Below, piece after piece: positions 8,936 through 17,703 of a DNA stretch of 64,000 nucleotides. This DNA comes from PALSA-612 sp963711315 (lineage in GTDB: Bacteria; Actinomycetota; Thermoleophilia; Gaiellales; Gaiellaceae), in assembly GCA_963711315.1 (NCBI GenBank), contig CAVQDQ010000001.1:62001-126000 (forward strand), given 5' to 3'. Positions within the stretch are counted from its first letter, which is position 1; every line of letters begins with the position of its first letter. The notes under the pieces are model-generated. The model was not told the DNA's origin and ran no database searches. It saw only the letters and a program-made list of their open reading frames with translations. The position numbers and the translations under genes were made by a program.

Positions 8936-10072
8936 TCACTCGAGCACGTGGATGCTTCTGTGCGAGCACATGTCCTTCAGCACTTGCGGCCAGACGCTGA
9001 CGCTCACCTCGCCGAGATGCGCCTTGCGGAGCAGGAGCATCATCGTTCGCGACTGGCCGATGCCGGCGCCGATCGAGAGCGGAATCTCGTCGTGCAGGAT
9101 CGCCTGGTGGTAGGGGAGCTCGAGGAAGTCGAGCTGCCCCGACATCTCGAGCTGCCGCACGAGCGTCTCCTTGGTGACGCGGATCCCACCCGACATCAGC
9201 TCGTGCCGCCGCCGTGTGACCGGGTTCCAGACCAAGATGTCGCCGTTCAACCCGTGCATCGGGCGCCCGTCCTCCGACACCGTCTCCGTCGCCCAGTCGT
9301 CGTAGTCGGCGGCCCGCAGCTCGTGCGGATACCCGTCTGCGAGCGGCCAGCCGATCCCGTAGATGAAGAGCGCCGGAGAGTGCTCCTGCAGGAAGAGCGT
9401 CTCGCGCTGCTTGCGCGGCAGGTCGGGATACGCAGCGAGCACGTCCTCTGCGTGCACGAAGGTCAATTCGTCGGGAAGCGACGGGTAGCGGTGGTCGGCC
9501 AGCGCGGGCCAGCGCTCGTACAGGAAGCTCTCGGCTTCCTTCAGCACGCTCCAGATCGCGCGCACGGTCTCCGTCAGATAGTCGAGTGTGCGCTCTTCGG
9601 CTGTGATCGCCCGCTCCCAGTCCCACTGGTCGACGTAGGCGGAGTGGTCGTGGTCGAGGAAGTAGTCCTTGCGAACGGCGCGCATGTCCGTGAGCAGACC
9701 TTCGCCAGGCCCCATGCCGAACTGATGCAGCGCCATCCGCTTCCACTTGGTCGCCGCCTGGACGACTTCGGCATCGATCGGGTGCAGACCGCGATCGTTC
9801 GCGATGTGGAACTGCACCGGCGTCCGTGTGGCGTCGCGATCGAGGTAATCGTTGACGCCGCTTGCCGCGTCGACGATGAGCGGCACTTGCACCATGGCGA
9901 GATGCAGCGCCTCGCAGAGCCCGTCCTCGATGAGCCGCTTCACTGCATAGAGGGCCTGCATCGTCGCCTTCGGCGGGAGCAGCGGGACGTAGTCGTCCGG
10001 TAGCACCTGCTCGAGCTCTAAGTAGTCTCCGATGCCCGGGCCGGCGAGATCAGCTTCCTTGGACGTGTCCAT
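8936..10072 (-). CDS. asnA: Aspartate--ammonia ligase (asparagine synthetase A)
   Basis: ATP-dependent amidation of aspartate to asparagine using free ammonia; class II aminoacyl-tRNA-synthetase fold. Recognised from KWKRMALHQF, GEGLLTDMRAVR, the YVDQWDWE block, FVHAEDVLAAYPDL, APDYDDW-like AADYDDWATE, GLNGDILVWNPV and the C-terminal GGGIGQSR-like GAGIGQSRTMMLLL. The 378 residues exceed the roughly 330 of the enterobacterial enzyme, mainly through a longer N-terminus. The ATG at 10072 is chosen because the open frame beyond it shows no family similarity. AsnA, as opposed to glutamine-dependent AsnB, is unusual in actinobacteria. Confidence 0.94.
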   Translation of the reverse strand: MDTSKEADLAGPGIGDYLELEQVLPDDYVPLLPPKATMQALYAVKRLIEDGLCEALHLAMVQVPLIVDAASGVNDYLDRDATRTPVQFHIANDRGLHPIDAEVVQAATKWKRMALHQFGMGPGEGLLTDMRAVRKDYFLDHDHSAYVDQWDWERAITAEERTLDYLTETVRAIWSVLKEAESFLYERWPALADHRYPSLPDELTFVHAEDVLAAYPDLPRKQRETLFLQEHSPALFIYGIGWPLADGYPHELRAADYDDWATETVSEDGRPMHGLNGDILVWNPVTRRRHELMSGGIRVTKETLVRQLEMSGQLDFLELPYHQAILHDEIPLSIGAGIGQSRTMMLLLRKAHLGEVSVSVWPQVLKDMCSHRSIHVLE

Positions 10073-10293
10073 CGACCGAATCCTTCCGGCCGCGAAGGGC
10101 CTCCGCCATCGGTGCACACGCGGATCGCAATGCGGGGAAGTACGGCTGTGCTGCTGCGCCTCACGGGAGCTACAGCCACTCAGTGACGTGGCATGATCGA
10201 AGGGAGACCGATAGAGCTCACGTAGCTCGTGGACACGACCTTGGCCCTGGCGCAGAGAGCCCGTCGCGCGCTGTCCGTCCGAGGAGCGTGGCG

Positions 10294-10734
10294 ATGAGCG
10301 AGCTCCGGCTGCAGACGGTCCCCGTCGAGAAGCCCGAGGACGTGAACCTAGACCTCGGCCAGGCACACTTCATCAAGACAGTCGAGGACCTTTATGAGGC
10401 GCTCGCCGGCTCCTCGCCGCATCTGCGCTTCGGACTCGCCTTGTGCGAGTCGTCCGGGCCGCGGCTCGTCCGCCGCGCGGGCAACGACGATGACCTGGTC
10501 CAGCTCGCGGTCACGAACATGCTCACCGTCGGCGCCGGCCACTCTTTCATCGTCTTTCTGCGCGAGGGCTACCCGGTGAACGTGCTCAACGCCGTGAAGT
10601 CGGTGCCGGAGGCATGCAGGATCTTCTGCGCGACCGCCAATCCCGTGGAGGTGGTCGTCGGTGAGACGGACCAGGGGCGGTCGTGGACGATGGAGGCGCG
10701 TCCGGTGGGCAATCGTGGCGCCAGATGGCGGTAG
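10294..10734 (+). CDS. Adenosine-specific kinase family protein (COG1839)
   Basis: Small cytosolic protein of the adenosine-specific kinase family (PF04008), originally described from archaea and thermophiles. Start ATG 10294 follows a GAGGAG site at 10281-10286. Family blocks seen: VNLDLGQAHFIKTVEDLYEAL, FGLALCESSGPRLVR, AGHSFIVFLREGYPVNVLNAV and CRIFCATANPVEVVV. After ETDQGR the C-terminus departs from the usual GVVDG ending. A neighbouring frame carries a VVDDGGASGG stretch, so a one-base indel near 10678 may have replaced the true tail. The enzymatic activity of most members is untested. Confidence 0.8.
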   Translation: MSELRLQTVPVEKPEDVNLDLGQAHFIKTVEDLYEALAGSSPHLRFGLALCESSGPRLVRRAGNDDDLVQLAVTNMLTVGAGHSFIVFLREGYPVNVLNAVKSVPEACRIFCATANPVEVVVGETDQGRSWTMEARPVGNRGARWR

Positions 10735-10808
10735 CCTGGGCGACAACGGTTCCTGCGACCGCCCTCGTGGCCGCGGGCCTCTTCGCGGTGTGGAGGCTGC
10801 TTTCGTGA
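10725..10808 (+). CDS. Candidate 27-residue TM peptide upstream of the DUF47 gene
   Basis: An ATG at 10725 opens a 27-codon frame whose product is almost one hydrophobic helix, ending in a WRLLS tail. It overlaps the end of the adenosine-kinase frame and its TGA overlaps the GTG of the DUF47 gene (GTGA). It could be a real coupled micropeptide or the shifted C-terminus of the kinase gene. Nothing beyond hydrophobicity and coupling supports it. Confidence 0.25.
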   Translation: MAVAWATTVPATALVAAGLFAVWRLLS

Positions 10809-11394
10809 AGACCCAGGGCTGGTTCCTGCCCGAGTCGCCCGATGTGCTCGGAATGCTGAAGCGGCAGTTCGTGACCACCGGCGAGGGTGTGGATGCTCTT
10901 GTCACTTGGGCGCACGGTGATGCCTCGAAGGCGAACGTGGCCAGGGCGCTCGAGCACGAGGGTGACGAGCACAAGCGCCAGCTCGAAGTGGCGCTCAGGA
11001 CCGCATTCACTACCCCCTTGGAACGGAGGATCTGTACACGCTCTTACGCGGAATCGAGACGATCCTCAACCTCTCGAAGGATCTCGTCCGTGAGAGCGAG
11101 GTGATGGCATGCCCTCCCGATCCGCCGCTTCCCGAGATGTGCACGGCACTACAGCGGTCTGTGCGCCTCCTCGCCGAGGCGATCGAGAGGCTTGAAGAGA
11201 GATCCGACGAGGCGACCGAGAAGGCCAACGCCGCGCTCAAGGCGCAGCGAGAGCTCGAGAACGTCTACAGGGACGCGATGGCGGCGCTCCTGGCCGTTCC
11301 CGATCTGCGGGAGGTGACCGCGCGGCGCGAGCTCTACCGGCGTGTGGCGCGCATAGGAGAGGTGGTTGTCGATATCGCGGAGCGCGTCTGGTAA
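10805..11394 (+). pseudogene. DUF47/PhoU-like phosphate transport regulator, one frameshift
   Basis: DUF47 proteins are PhoU-fold regulators usually paired with Pit-type phosphate transporters. The N-terminal half starts at GTG 10805 with GWFLPESPDVL and runs to TTPLER; the expected EDLYTLLRGIE continues one frame over from about 11026. Restoring one G in the CGGAGG run rejoins about 197 residues, a normal family length. The second half holds the PPDPPLPEM loop and the long EAIERLEERSDEA helix. No Pit gene is present in the window. Either a decayed gene or an uncorrected base deletion; the clean single event favours the latter. Confidence 0.8.
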
Positions 11395-11486
11395 ACGATG
11401 GTCAAAGAGGGTTGAGGTGAATGCGCAGACTCGAAGGGCCCACGAGAGATGGGGTCCTTTCGTCGTCGCGATAATGCATAAGCGCG

Positions 11487-11882
11487 TTAGCGAGCCGACT
11501 TGAGACGCTCGACCTCGCGCTCGATCTCTCCCTCGGTATCCGCCCGGCTGAAGTACGCGCGAAAGCCAGCGAGCGCAACGAGGAAGGCGCCGCCAAGCGC
11601 AACCCAGATGATCCACGGATCCCAGTCCCCGGGGTACCGCGACCTCGTGCTGAGGTGCTTTAGCCAGCCGTCCGCCGTCTCGTACTGGGTGACGATCCAT
11701 ACGGGCGTGAGGACGAACATGGAGAGCACATAGACGGAGAGGTAGAGCTTGAACTTCCGGACGTGCTCCAGACGTCGCAGCGCGAGCTTCCTGAGCGCGT
11801 TGTCTTCTCGGCTCCGAACGATCTCCGTTACTTCCTCCGACGCAACGCGCTCGTTCGTCGTCGTGACGGTCTCGGTGGGCAC
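11487..11882 (-). CDS. 2TM domain protein
   Basis: A 131-residue membrane protein of the 2TM-domain type (PF13239). After a charged region with an ALRRLEHVRKF helix come two TM spans (about 46-65 and 90-112) separated by a Trp-rich loop, then a basic/acidic tail. The GTG at 11882 is fixed by a near-ideal AAGGAGGTG ribosome site just upstream on the minus strand (11892-11900). In other bacteria such domains are found alone or beside histidine-kinase and LytTR regulators. Here it stands alone and its role is unknown. Confidence 0.78.
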   Translation of the reverse strand: MPTETVTTTNERVASEEVTEIVRSREDNALRKLALRRLEHVRKFKLYLSVYVLSMFVLTPVWIVTQYETADGWLKHLSTRSRYPGDWDPWIIWVALGGAFLVALAGFRAYFSRADTEGEIEREVERLKSAR

Positions 11883-12338
11883 AAGTCATCACCTCCTTCC
11901 GAGTCAGATCAAGCATCACGCCTCAGGGTGCACGCGCCATCGTGGTCGGCGCGGATCGCTCCGTGGCGAAACTACGTATGACTCATGTCATCGCATTGTC
12001 GCCGTCTGTGCTGCGCTGTATGCGCAGCGGTGTCTGCTGGATGTCGCTGGAGAACGCGAGCAACTCGGCGCGCCGGAGGGCGGTCCGCATGCGACTTGGA
12101 GGCGCGCGTGATGTTCAGGCGTGGAGGCAAGAGGTGTGCAGCCCGCGTCGAAAGAACACACAGGTGCCGTCAGACCAAAGGAACGGCGAAACGACGAGTT
12201 CGCCCACCTTGATCGTGCGGACGTCGTCACCGACGCCCTCGACGACGCCAATGAACTCATGCCCCATACGTCGTCCAGTCTCGCTCGGCTCCATCGACCA
12301 GGCCAGTCATCAAGAAATTCGACTCCTGCGCCGCTCCG
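11883..12338. other. Intergenic stretch with one dehydrogenase remnant
   Basis: About 455 bases between the 2TM gene and the secreted-protein gene. It holds the ribosome site and promoter region of the 2TM gene and, at 12115-12300, a minus-strand remnant of an alcohol dehydrogenase (listed separately). The rest (11910-12110) has open frames on both strands but no recognisable protein. Confidence 0.5.
12115..12294 (-). pseudogene. Remnant of a zinc-dependent alcohol dehydrogenase
   Basis: Minus-strand frame of 59 codons that reads as an internal piece of the zinc alcohol dehydrogenase GroES-like domain: a TGRRMGHEFIGVVEGVG block, then VGELVVSPFLWSDGTC and GLHTSC. It lacks the N-terminus, the catalytic cysteine region and the whole Rossmann domain. 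The second structural-zinc cysteine is replaced by Phe, and the frame stops just after the HTSC motif. It is a gene fragment, not a complete small protein. Confidence 0.7.
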
Positions 12339-12716
12339 TCACCAGCCGCCGGCCACGATGCGCCAGCCGGCTTGCTCACGCTCGAGCTCGATGAAGGACG
12401 GGTGGTGCCAGCGGGTGAGATCGACCCGCCAGTGGCCGTTTGCAAGCGTGCGCCAGCGAACGATCCTGTAGTCAAACGGGCCGTACAGCCCCGCTCCCCA
12501 GCGGTAGAGCGAGACGCAGTTCGCCTGGGACTTCACGTAACTGGCCGAATAGAGGCGGCAGACGGTGCGGTAATCGCCTCGGTTGGCGGCAGTGACGAAT
12601 TGGACGGCGACCGCCTGTCTCGCTCCCGTGGCCGCAGGCGCGGCGTTCGTGATGCCGAGGCCCAAGACGAGGAGCGCGCAACACAACGATCCCGTCGTGA
12701 CCGCTCGACCTGCCAT
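12339..12716 (-). CDS. Small secreted protein, unknown function
   Basis: A 125-residue product with a typical signal peptide (basic start, hydrophobic run at about residues 8-24, Ala-rich cleavage region near 28). The mature part looks like a compact alpha+beta domain of the SnoaL/NTF2-like kind (QFVTAANRGDYRTVCRLYS early on, paired with a C-terminal W-rich strand set), with two cysteines that could form one disulfide. No catalytic motif is obvious. It lies between the dehydrogenase remnant and the LuxR/AAA gene on the same strand. The family assignment is tentative. Confidence 0.65.
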   Translation of the reverse strand: MAGRAVTTGSLCCALLVLGLGITNAAPAATGARQAVAVQFVTAANRGDYRTVCRLYSASYVKSQANCVSLYRWGAGLYGPFDYRIVRWRTLANGHWRVDLTRWHHPSFIELEREQAGWRIVAGGW

Positions 12717-12763
12717 CGGCGCGACGCTACGCCGGGGTCAGCGGCGTCGAATCGGGCGTTTCC

Positions 12764-15554
12764 CTACGTTTTTGTCCCCGCCGCGTGCTCTCGACCGTGC
12801 ATCCGCGCGCCGAGCTCGGCGCGCGAGCGGATACCGAGCTTGCGGTAGACGCGCGCGAGGTTCGCCTCGACCGTCTTCGGGCTGATGAAGGCCGCCTTCG
12901 CGACTTCGCGGTTCGTAAGTCCCGCGGCGGCGAGCTCGGCTACACGCAGTTCGGTCGCCGTCAGGTCGTCCGGCGCGCGACGCCTGGGGCGAACGCGTGC
13001 GAGCTCGTCTCGCGCCTGCTCGGCCCATACGGGAGCGCCCAGTCGTTCGAAGATCTCCAGCGCCTCGCCAAGTGTCGCGGCTGCCGAACGCCTCCGCTTC
13101 GAGCGGCGGAGGAGCCGGCCCTTCACCAGCAACGCCCAGCCGAGCTCGAACGGGAGCTTCGAGGCGGCCTCGAGGTCGAGGTCCTCGATTGCCGCCAGCG
13201 CAGCCGCCACGTCGCCCTCTGCTGCGAGTACGAGCGCCCTTCCCCGCGGCAGCGTCACGTCGATCCACAGGCGCGGGAACGTCCGCTCGCGCTCTTCCAG
13301 TCGCAGAAGAGTTTCCGGGCCCGTTCGAGCTCGCCGAGCGCGAGCAACGACTCGATGTGAAACGGCTCGCTCCGATCGAACATTGGCTCCGTCACCCCCA
13401 TCTGGGCGTGCAGCTGCCGCATCTGTGTCAGCACGCGGTCGGAGGCCTGATGGTCGCCCGCAGCAAACTCGACGAAGCCGAGGATCGACAGCAGTCGCTC
13501 GACGAAGTGTCGCGGCACCTGGTGGTCCGCGTCGTCCAGCAGGGACATGAGCGTCGAACGGGCGCGCTCGACCCTGCCACGATGCGCGTCGATCAAGGAG
13601 CGGCAGCCGAACGCGACCGCATGTGGCAATCCGATCTCGAGCTCCTCGACCATGGCGCAGCTGCGCTCGGCGTGCTCGCCGGCCAGATCCCAGCGTCCGG
13701 CACGGAGCTCGATCACAGCAAGCCATGCCAGGCGATCGGCTCGCAGGTGTTCGCGGCCGCGGTCGCGGAACCACTCGTCCTCGACCGCATGGCGTGCTCT
13801 GGCAGCGTCGAAGTCGTCCGTGGACATGAACCACTGCAACGGAGCGGCACTTAGCGGGCTCGCTTTCGCCTCCAGCTCGAGCCCCCGCTCCAGTAGCTCG
13901 CGGCGCGGTTTCAATCCGACCAGCGCCTCTGCCCAGAAACGGCCGAAGAGCGACGAAATCTGTCCCGGTCGACCCTCGCCGCTCAAGAGCTGCTCGGCCG
14001 GTTCGACCAGTTCGAGTGCCCGCTTCGGGTAGAGCGGGGTCAGGTAGCCGACGAGGCTCGCGTTCGCGTCGCGTTGCAGATCGCGATCGTCCGCGGCTGC
14101 GGCCAGGGACTCCTCCAAGTGTTCGAGCACGCTCTCGACGGCGCCGGCCTGCCAGTCGACAAAACAGAGGAGAATCAATGCGCGTAGGCGCAGCGCGCGT
14201 GTCGGGGAGTCGGCGACGGCTCGCTGTGCGAGCGCGCGAGCGCCCGCGAGATCGCCCGTCTCGACGAACAGCGGACACCTGGCCGAGAGTGCGCTCCACG
14301 AGCTCCTCTTTGTGATCCGGCGGCGTCAGCCGGCAGGAGGCCTCGAACAGCTCGGCGGCGGCATCCTGTGCGCCTCGCAGGGCCGCTCGGTGCGCCGCTT
14401 GTTCGAGCTCGGACGCCGTCCCCTCGTCGGCCTCGGTAACGCTCGCGGCGAGGTGGCGGGCTCGCTCCTCCGGATCGGACACGACCTCTGCGAGGCGCCC
14501 GTGGAGCTGCCGGCGTTGTGAGTTCGAGGCGGCACCGTAGACGACGGAGGCGAGCAGGGGATGCGTAAAGCGAATCCGCTCTCGCTCCAGGACAAGCACA
14601 CCTGCGTCCTCCGCCGCGACTAGTGCTGACCCGGCGCTGCGTTCGGGCACGAGCGCCTCGGCGACCATCGCGACCGTGGGGCGGGAAAGCGCCGCAGCGA
14701 CGAGCACGGCCGTGTGTGCGGCAGCAGGGAAGCGCTCGCAGGCGGGCGAGTACGAGCTCCTGCGAGGCTCTCTGGTACGGGGAGGGGATCGCCAAGCCGA
14801 TGGTCACTCGAGTCGCGTGCCAGCGCACGCGCAATCTCGAGCGCGAAGAACGGGTTGCCCCCGGAGGCGACGGCGATGCGAGCCAGCGTCGGCCGCGAGG
14901 GCGCCGTTCCCAGCCGGTGCGCGATCACGTGGTTGAGAGCGGCGAGCGAGAGCGGCCCGGGGACGACGTGCTGTAGCACGGTCGTCCGGCAGCGCCCGGT
15001 GGAGGCCGAGCGGAGCCTCGTTGAAACCTTGTGCACGCCGTGTCACGAGCAGCCCCACGCGAGGCGGGAGCCGACGCGCAGCGAACTCGAGCGCCCGAGC
15101 CGAGGCCGCATCGAGCCACTGGACGTCGTCGATGGCAAGCACAAGCGGCGCGTCTGCGGTGAGTGCCGTCAGGACGCCGACGAGCCCAGTCGCAGTCGTC
15201 CGCGGATCGGCCGGTTCGTTCGGGCTCGGCGCGCAGCAACGCAATGGCAAGCGCCCGCTCCTGCGGCGCGGGCAGGGACGCGCGCGTCAGGTCGAACGCC
15301 TCGCCGAGGAGGTCGGTGAGCGCAACGTAGGAGAGCTCCGCCTCGCTCTGCGCCGGACGGATCTGGAGCACCCGGTAGGCCCGGTCCTCGGCAGTCCGGA
15401 CCACCTCCAGCCAGAGCGCCGTCTTGCCGATGCCTGCCTCGCCCTCGACCAGCAAAGCGAGGGGACCCGACGGAACCCCGTCGAGGAACCGTTCGACCGC
15501 CTCCAGCTCGGCCTCGCGACCGACTATCGCGTGCACGCTCTCCTCGTGCAGCAT
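12764..15554 (-). pseudogene. LuxR-family ATPase regulator (MalT-like large ATP-binding), multiply frameshifted
   Basis: A regulator of about 930 residues laid out as AAA/NB-ARC ATPase, long TPR-like sensor region and C-terminal LuxR helix-turn-helix. Seen in order: GREAELEAVERFLD and Walker A EGEAGIGKT near the N-terminus; Walker B LVLAIDDVQWLD in a second frame; SGGNPFF and LARLRALP segments in further frames; an ALLVKGRLLRR region; and the HTH LTATELRVAELAAAGLTNREVAKA with TVEANLARVYRKLG at the end. The protein switches frame at about 15225, 14985, 14770, 14725, 14280 and 13310. I noticed no nonsense codon that is not explained by a shift. It diverges from the PadR gene. Confidence 0.8.
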
Positions 15555-15589
15555 TCTAGTTCATAAGGCTTGACAGATACCGCCTACTG

Positions 15590-15608
15590 ATATATCTTCG
15601 CGATATAT
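15590..15608. promoter_or_regulatory. Palindromic operator, probably PadR autoregulatory site
   Basis: Perfect 7-base inverted repeat ATATATC-TTCGC-GATATAT in an otherwise GC-rich gap between divergent genes. PadR-family repressors often bind AT-rich palindromes with a GATATAT-type half site. The right arm includes the first two bases of the PadR ATG (15607), so a bound protein would cover the start of its own gene and also the promoter of the divergent LuxR/AAA gene. Confidence 0.6.
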
Positions 15609-16129
15609 GGTTCCGACGGCAGTGACCTGGGCAGTGCTTGGACTGATCGCGCTCAAGCCCGGAGTGGTTACGACATCAAGCGCGCCGTCGACCGTACGAT
15701 CCGCCACTTCTGGGCGGCCAGCTACGGGCAGATCTACCCCGAGCTGAGGCGGCTCGAGCAGGTCGGTTGGATCGTCGGCGAGGATGCTTCCGCGGCGGGC
15801 GGGCGCGCACGGTCTACCGCATCACCGATGACGGCCAGCGCGCCCTCCAAGGGTGGCTGCGCGGTCGCGAGACTCGCATCGAGATGCGTGACGAGTCGCT
15901 TCTGCGCCTGTTCTTCTCCGATACGGTGCCGCGCGAGCACGGTCTCGGCCTGCTCGCAGCGCGGCGCGAGGGCTATCGGCAGATGCTCGAGTACCTGCAG
16001 GGACTCGACGACGGCAGCGGGCCGGATCCGCCCTTCGTCGACCTTGTCTACCGGTGGGCGCTCGACTACTGCCAGTGGGGGATCGAGTGGTGCGATCGTC
16101 AGGAGCGCCGCTTGCGCCTGGCGGCCTGA
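15607..16129 (+). pseudogene. PadR-family transcriptional regulator, two frameshifts
   Basis: PadR winged-helix repressor of about 174 residues. The start, MVPTAVTWAVLGLIAL, is the family N-terminal helix. One base is missing near 15661, after which the expected GYDIKRAVD and YGQIYPELRRLEQVGW (recognition helix and wing) follow in another frame. A second shift near 15785 restores GRARTVYRITDDGQ and the C-terminal dimerisation helices (REGYRQMLEYL). There is no Shine-Dalgarno before the ATG, suggesting a leaderless message. It probably controls itself and the following membrane-protein gene, 26 bases downstream. Confidence 0.8.
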
Positions 16130-16155
16130 CGGCTCTGCCCGAGCCGACCTGGGCA

Positions 16156-16748
16156 ATGGTGCTCAGGCGTGGGCTGCCGAACTTCGCGCTCGAGGGGTTC
16201 GTGCCAATCCTCGTCTTCTACGGAGTCTGGCGGGAAGTTGGCCTCGGCGCCGGTATCGCCGCCTCGACGGCCGTGGCCGGACTGGTCGTGCTCTTCCAGG
16301 TGCGCCGAGGCCTCGACGTTGCTCTCGCCGGGGCGACTTGCGTGTTCATTGCCATCCAGGCGCTGGTCGCGCTGGCGGCGGACAGCGCCACTGTCTATCT
16401 GGCCCAGCCGGTGCGTGCTCAGCGCCTGCTGGGGAATCGCCTATCTCCTTTCGGCCGCCATCCAGCGGCCGCTGATCGGCGCGTTCGCGCGCGCCTTCTA
16501 CCCATTCCCGCCCGAGTTCCGCGCGAGCAAGATCTACTTGCAGGAGTTCGGGATGCAGTCCGTTGTCTGGGGCATCTATTGCCTCGCCAGGTCAGGGCTT
16601 CGCCTTGGCCTGCTCGCTGGCGAGCGGGGTCGGCAGCTTCGTCGTCGTCTCGTTCGTGACCGGCATGCCCATTCTCATCGCGCTCGTCTTCTGGGGCATC
16701 TGGCACGCGCGGCGCACGTTCGGTCCAGCCCCGGCCGTGGCTGATTAG
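16156..16748 (+). pseudogene. Multi-pass membrane protein, VC0807/septation-protein-A-like, two frameshifts
   Basis: About 197 residues with six predicted helices once two shifts (about 16414 and 16600) are repaired: LPNFALEGFVPILVFYGVW at the start, then the FQVRRGLDVALAG loop, the YLLSAAIQRPLIG helix and a C-terminal FVTGMPILIALVFWGIWH span. The arrangement resembles the VC0807-type proteins often encoded after small regulators in actinobacteria; transported substrate unknown. It follows the PadR gene by 26 bases, so PadR is its likely regulator. The 3' end overlaps the convergent EamA gene by four bases. Confidence 0.65.
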
Positions 16749-17569
16749 GCATCGGCGAGGCCGGGCGTGGACTCGGCGAGCGCGGTCGACGAGCTCGGAC
16801 GTGTCGCGGCCGAGCTTCCGAGGAGCGTGGCACTGGCGACGACGGAGGCGAATGCAGCGATCTGCAGCACTCCCAGCGCGCCCGGCGGCAGCGATTCGCC
16901 GAAGAGCACGAAGCCTGCTGCGATGGGGACGGCGTTCGTCACCAGGGTGGCGATGCCGGCGCCGGTCAGCGCGCTGCCCTGCTGGAACGCTGCCTGGAGC
17001 ACACTCGTGCCGGCTGCATAACAGGCGATCAGCGAGAGGATCGCCAGAAACCAGATCCCGCCCGAAGTGACGAGCTTTGCGGAGACGTCTCCGTCGGCGA
17101 AGAGGAGCCCGGCAGCGAGCCCGAGCGCTGCGGCGCGCGCCAAACGCGTGCGTACGACAACCAGCGCGACGGCTCCCCCGGCCGAGGCTCCAAGCCAGAC
17201 CACGACGGCGACAGCGTGTGGTGCCTGCGAGGACGGTGAAGAGCCCACGAGCGACACCGCGAGCAGCACCAGCCCGAACAGCGCAATCCCGACGGCCAGT
17301 CGCTCGCGGCGCGCGAGCAAGCTCGGGTGGCCGTGCACGCTGAGGAGGGCGAGGACGGCGATGCCTGAGGCACTGACGGCCTGAACGAGGCTCAGCGGCG
17401 CGAGCCGCAGAGCCACGACGTAGACGATCCAGCCGGCCGTCTCGGTGGTGAAACCGATCAGCCAGCCGCGGTTGCGAAGGAGGAGCGCCAGCGAGCGAAC
17501 TGGTCGCCGAGCGCTGAGTGGCGGCATCGCGGCTACTGCCTTGTGCTCTTTCGTGTACGCCCAGTTCAC
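16745..17569 (-). CDS. EamA/DMT-family transporter
   Basis: Drug/metabolite transporter superfamily membrane protein with about nine or ten TM helices and the internal repeat typical of the family. The usable GTG at 17569 (MNWAYTKEH) has no ribosome site. The same frame continues upstream as DVWIGLCLALVSALAV, a good first TM helix, to a GTC codon at 17618-17620 placed five bases after a perfect AAGGAGG (17626-17632), with an in-frame stop just before. The real start is therefore probably at 17620, either a non-canonical GTC or a miscalled GTG. Substrate unknown. Its 3' end overlaps the previous convergent gene. Confidence 0.82.
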   Translation of the reverse strand: MNWAYTKEHKAVAAMPPLSARRPVRSLALLLRNRGWLIGFTTETAGWIVYVVALRLAPLSLVQAVSASGIAVLALLSVHGHPSLLARRERLAVGIALFGLVLLAVSLVGSSPSSQAPHAVAVVVWLGASAGGAVALVVVRTRLARAAALGLAAGLLFADGDVSAKLVTSGGIWFLAILSLIACYAAGTSVLQAAFQQGSALTGAGIATLVTNAVPIAAGFVLFGESLPPGALGVLQIAAFASVVASATLLGSSAATRPSSSTALAESTPGLADA

Positions 17570-17703
17570 GGCCAGTGCCGAGACGAGCGCGAGGCAGAGA
17601 CCTATCCAGACGTCTTCGACGAGATCCTCCTTCTACGTGATGCCGGACTCGCGTCTTCTACGCGCGGATCGCGCACGCAGCGCCAGCGTGCCTGACGGCA
17701 GCG

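Noticed and set aside
8858..10003. A 381-codon plus-strand frame opposite asnA
   Set aside because: Arg/Val/His-rich translation without a domain; asnA on the minus strand is conserved throughout.
12115..12294. A selenocysteine codon extending the dehydrogenase remnant past its TGA
   Set aside because: Sequence after the TGA does not resume the family pattern in the same frame, and the N-terminal part is missing too.
15541..15610. An attachment site or IS end near the AT-rich palindrome
   Set aside because: No direct repeat, transposase or RNA gene is nearby; a PadR operator explains it better.
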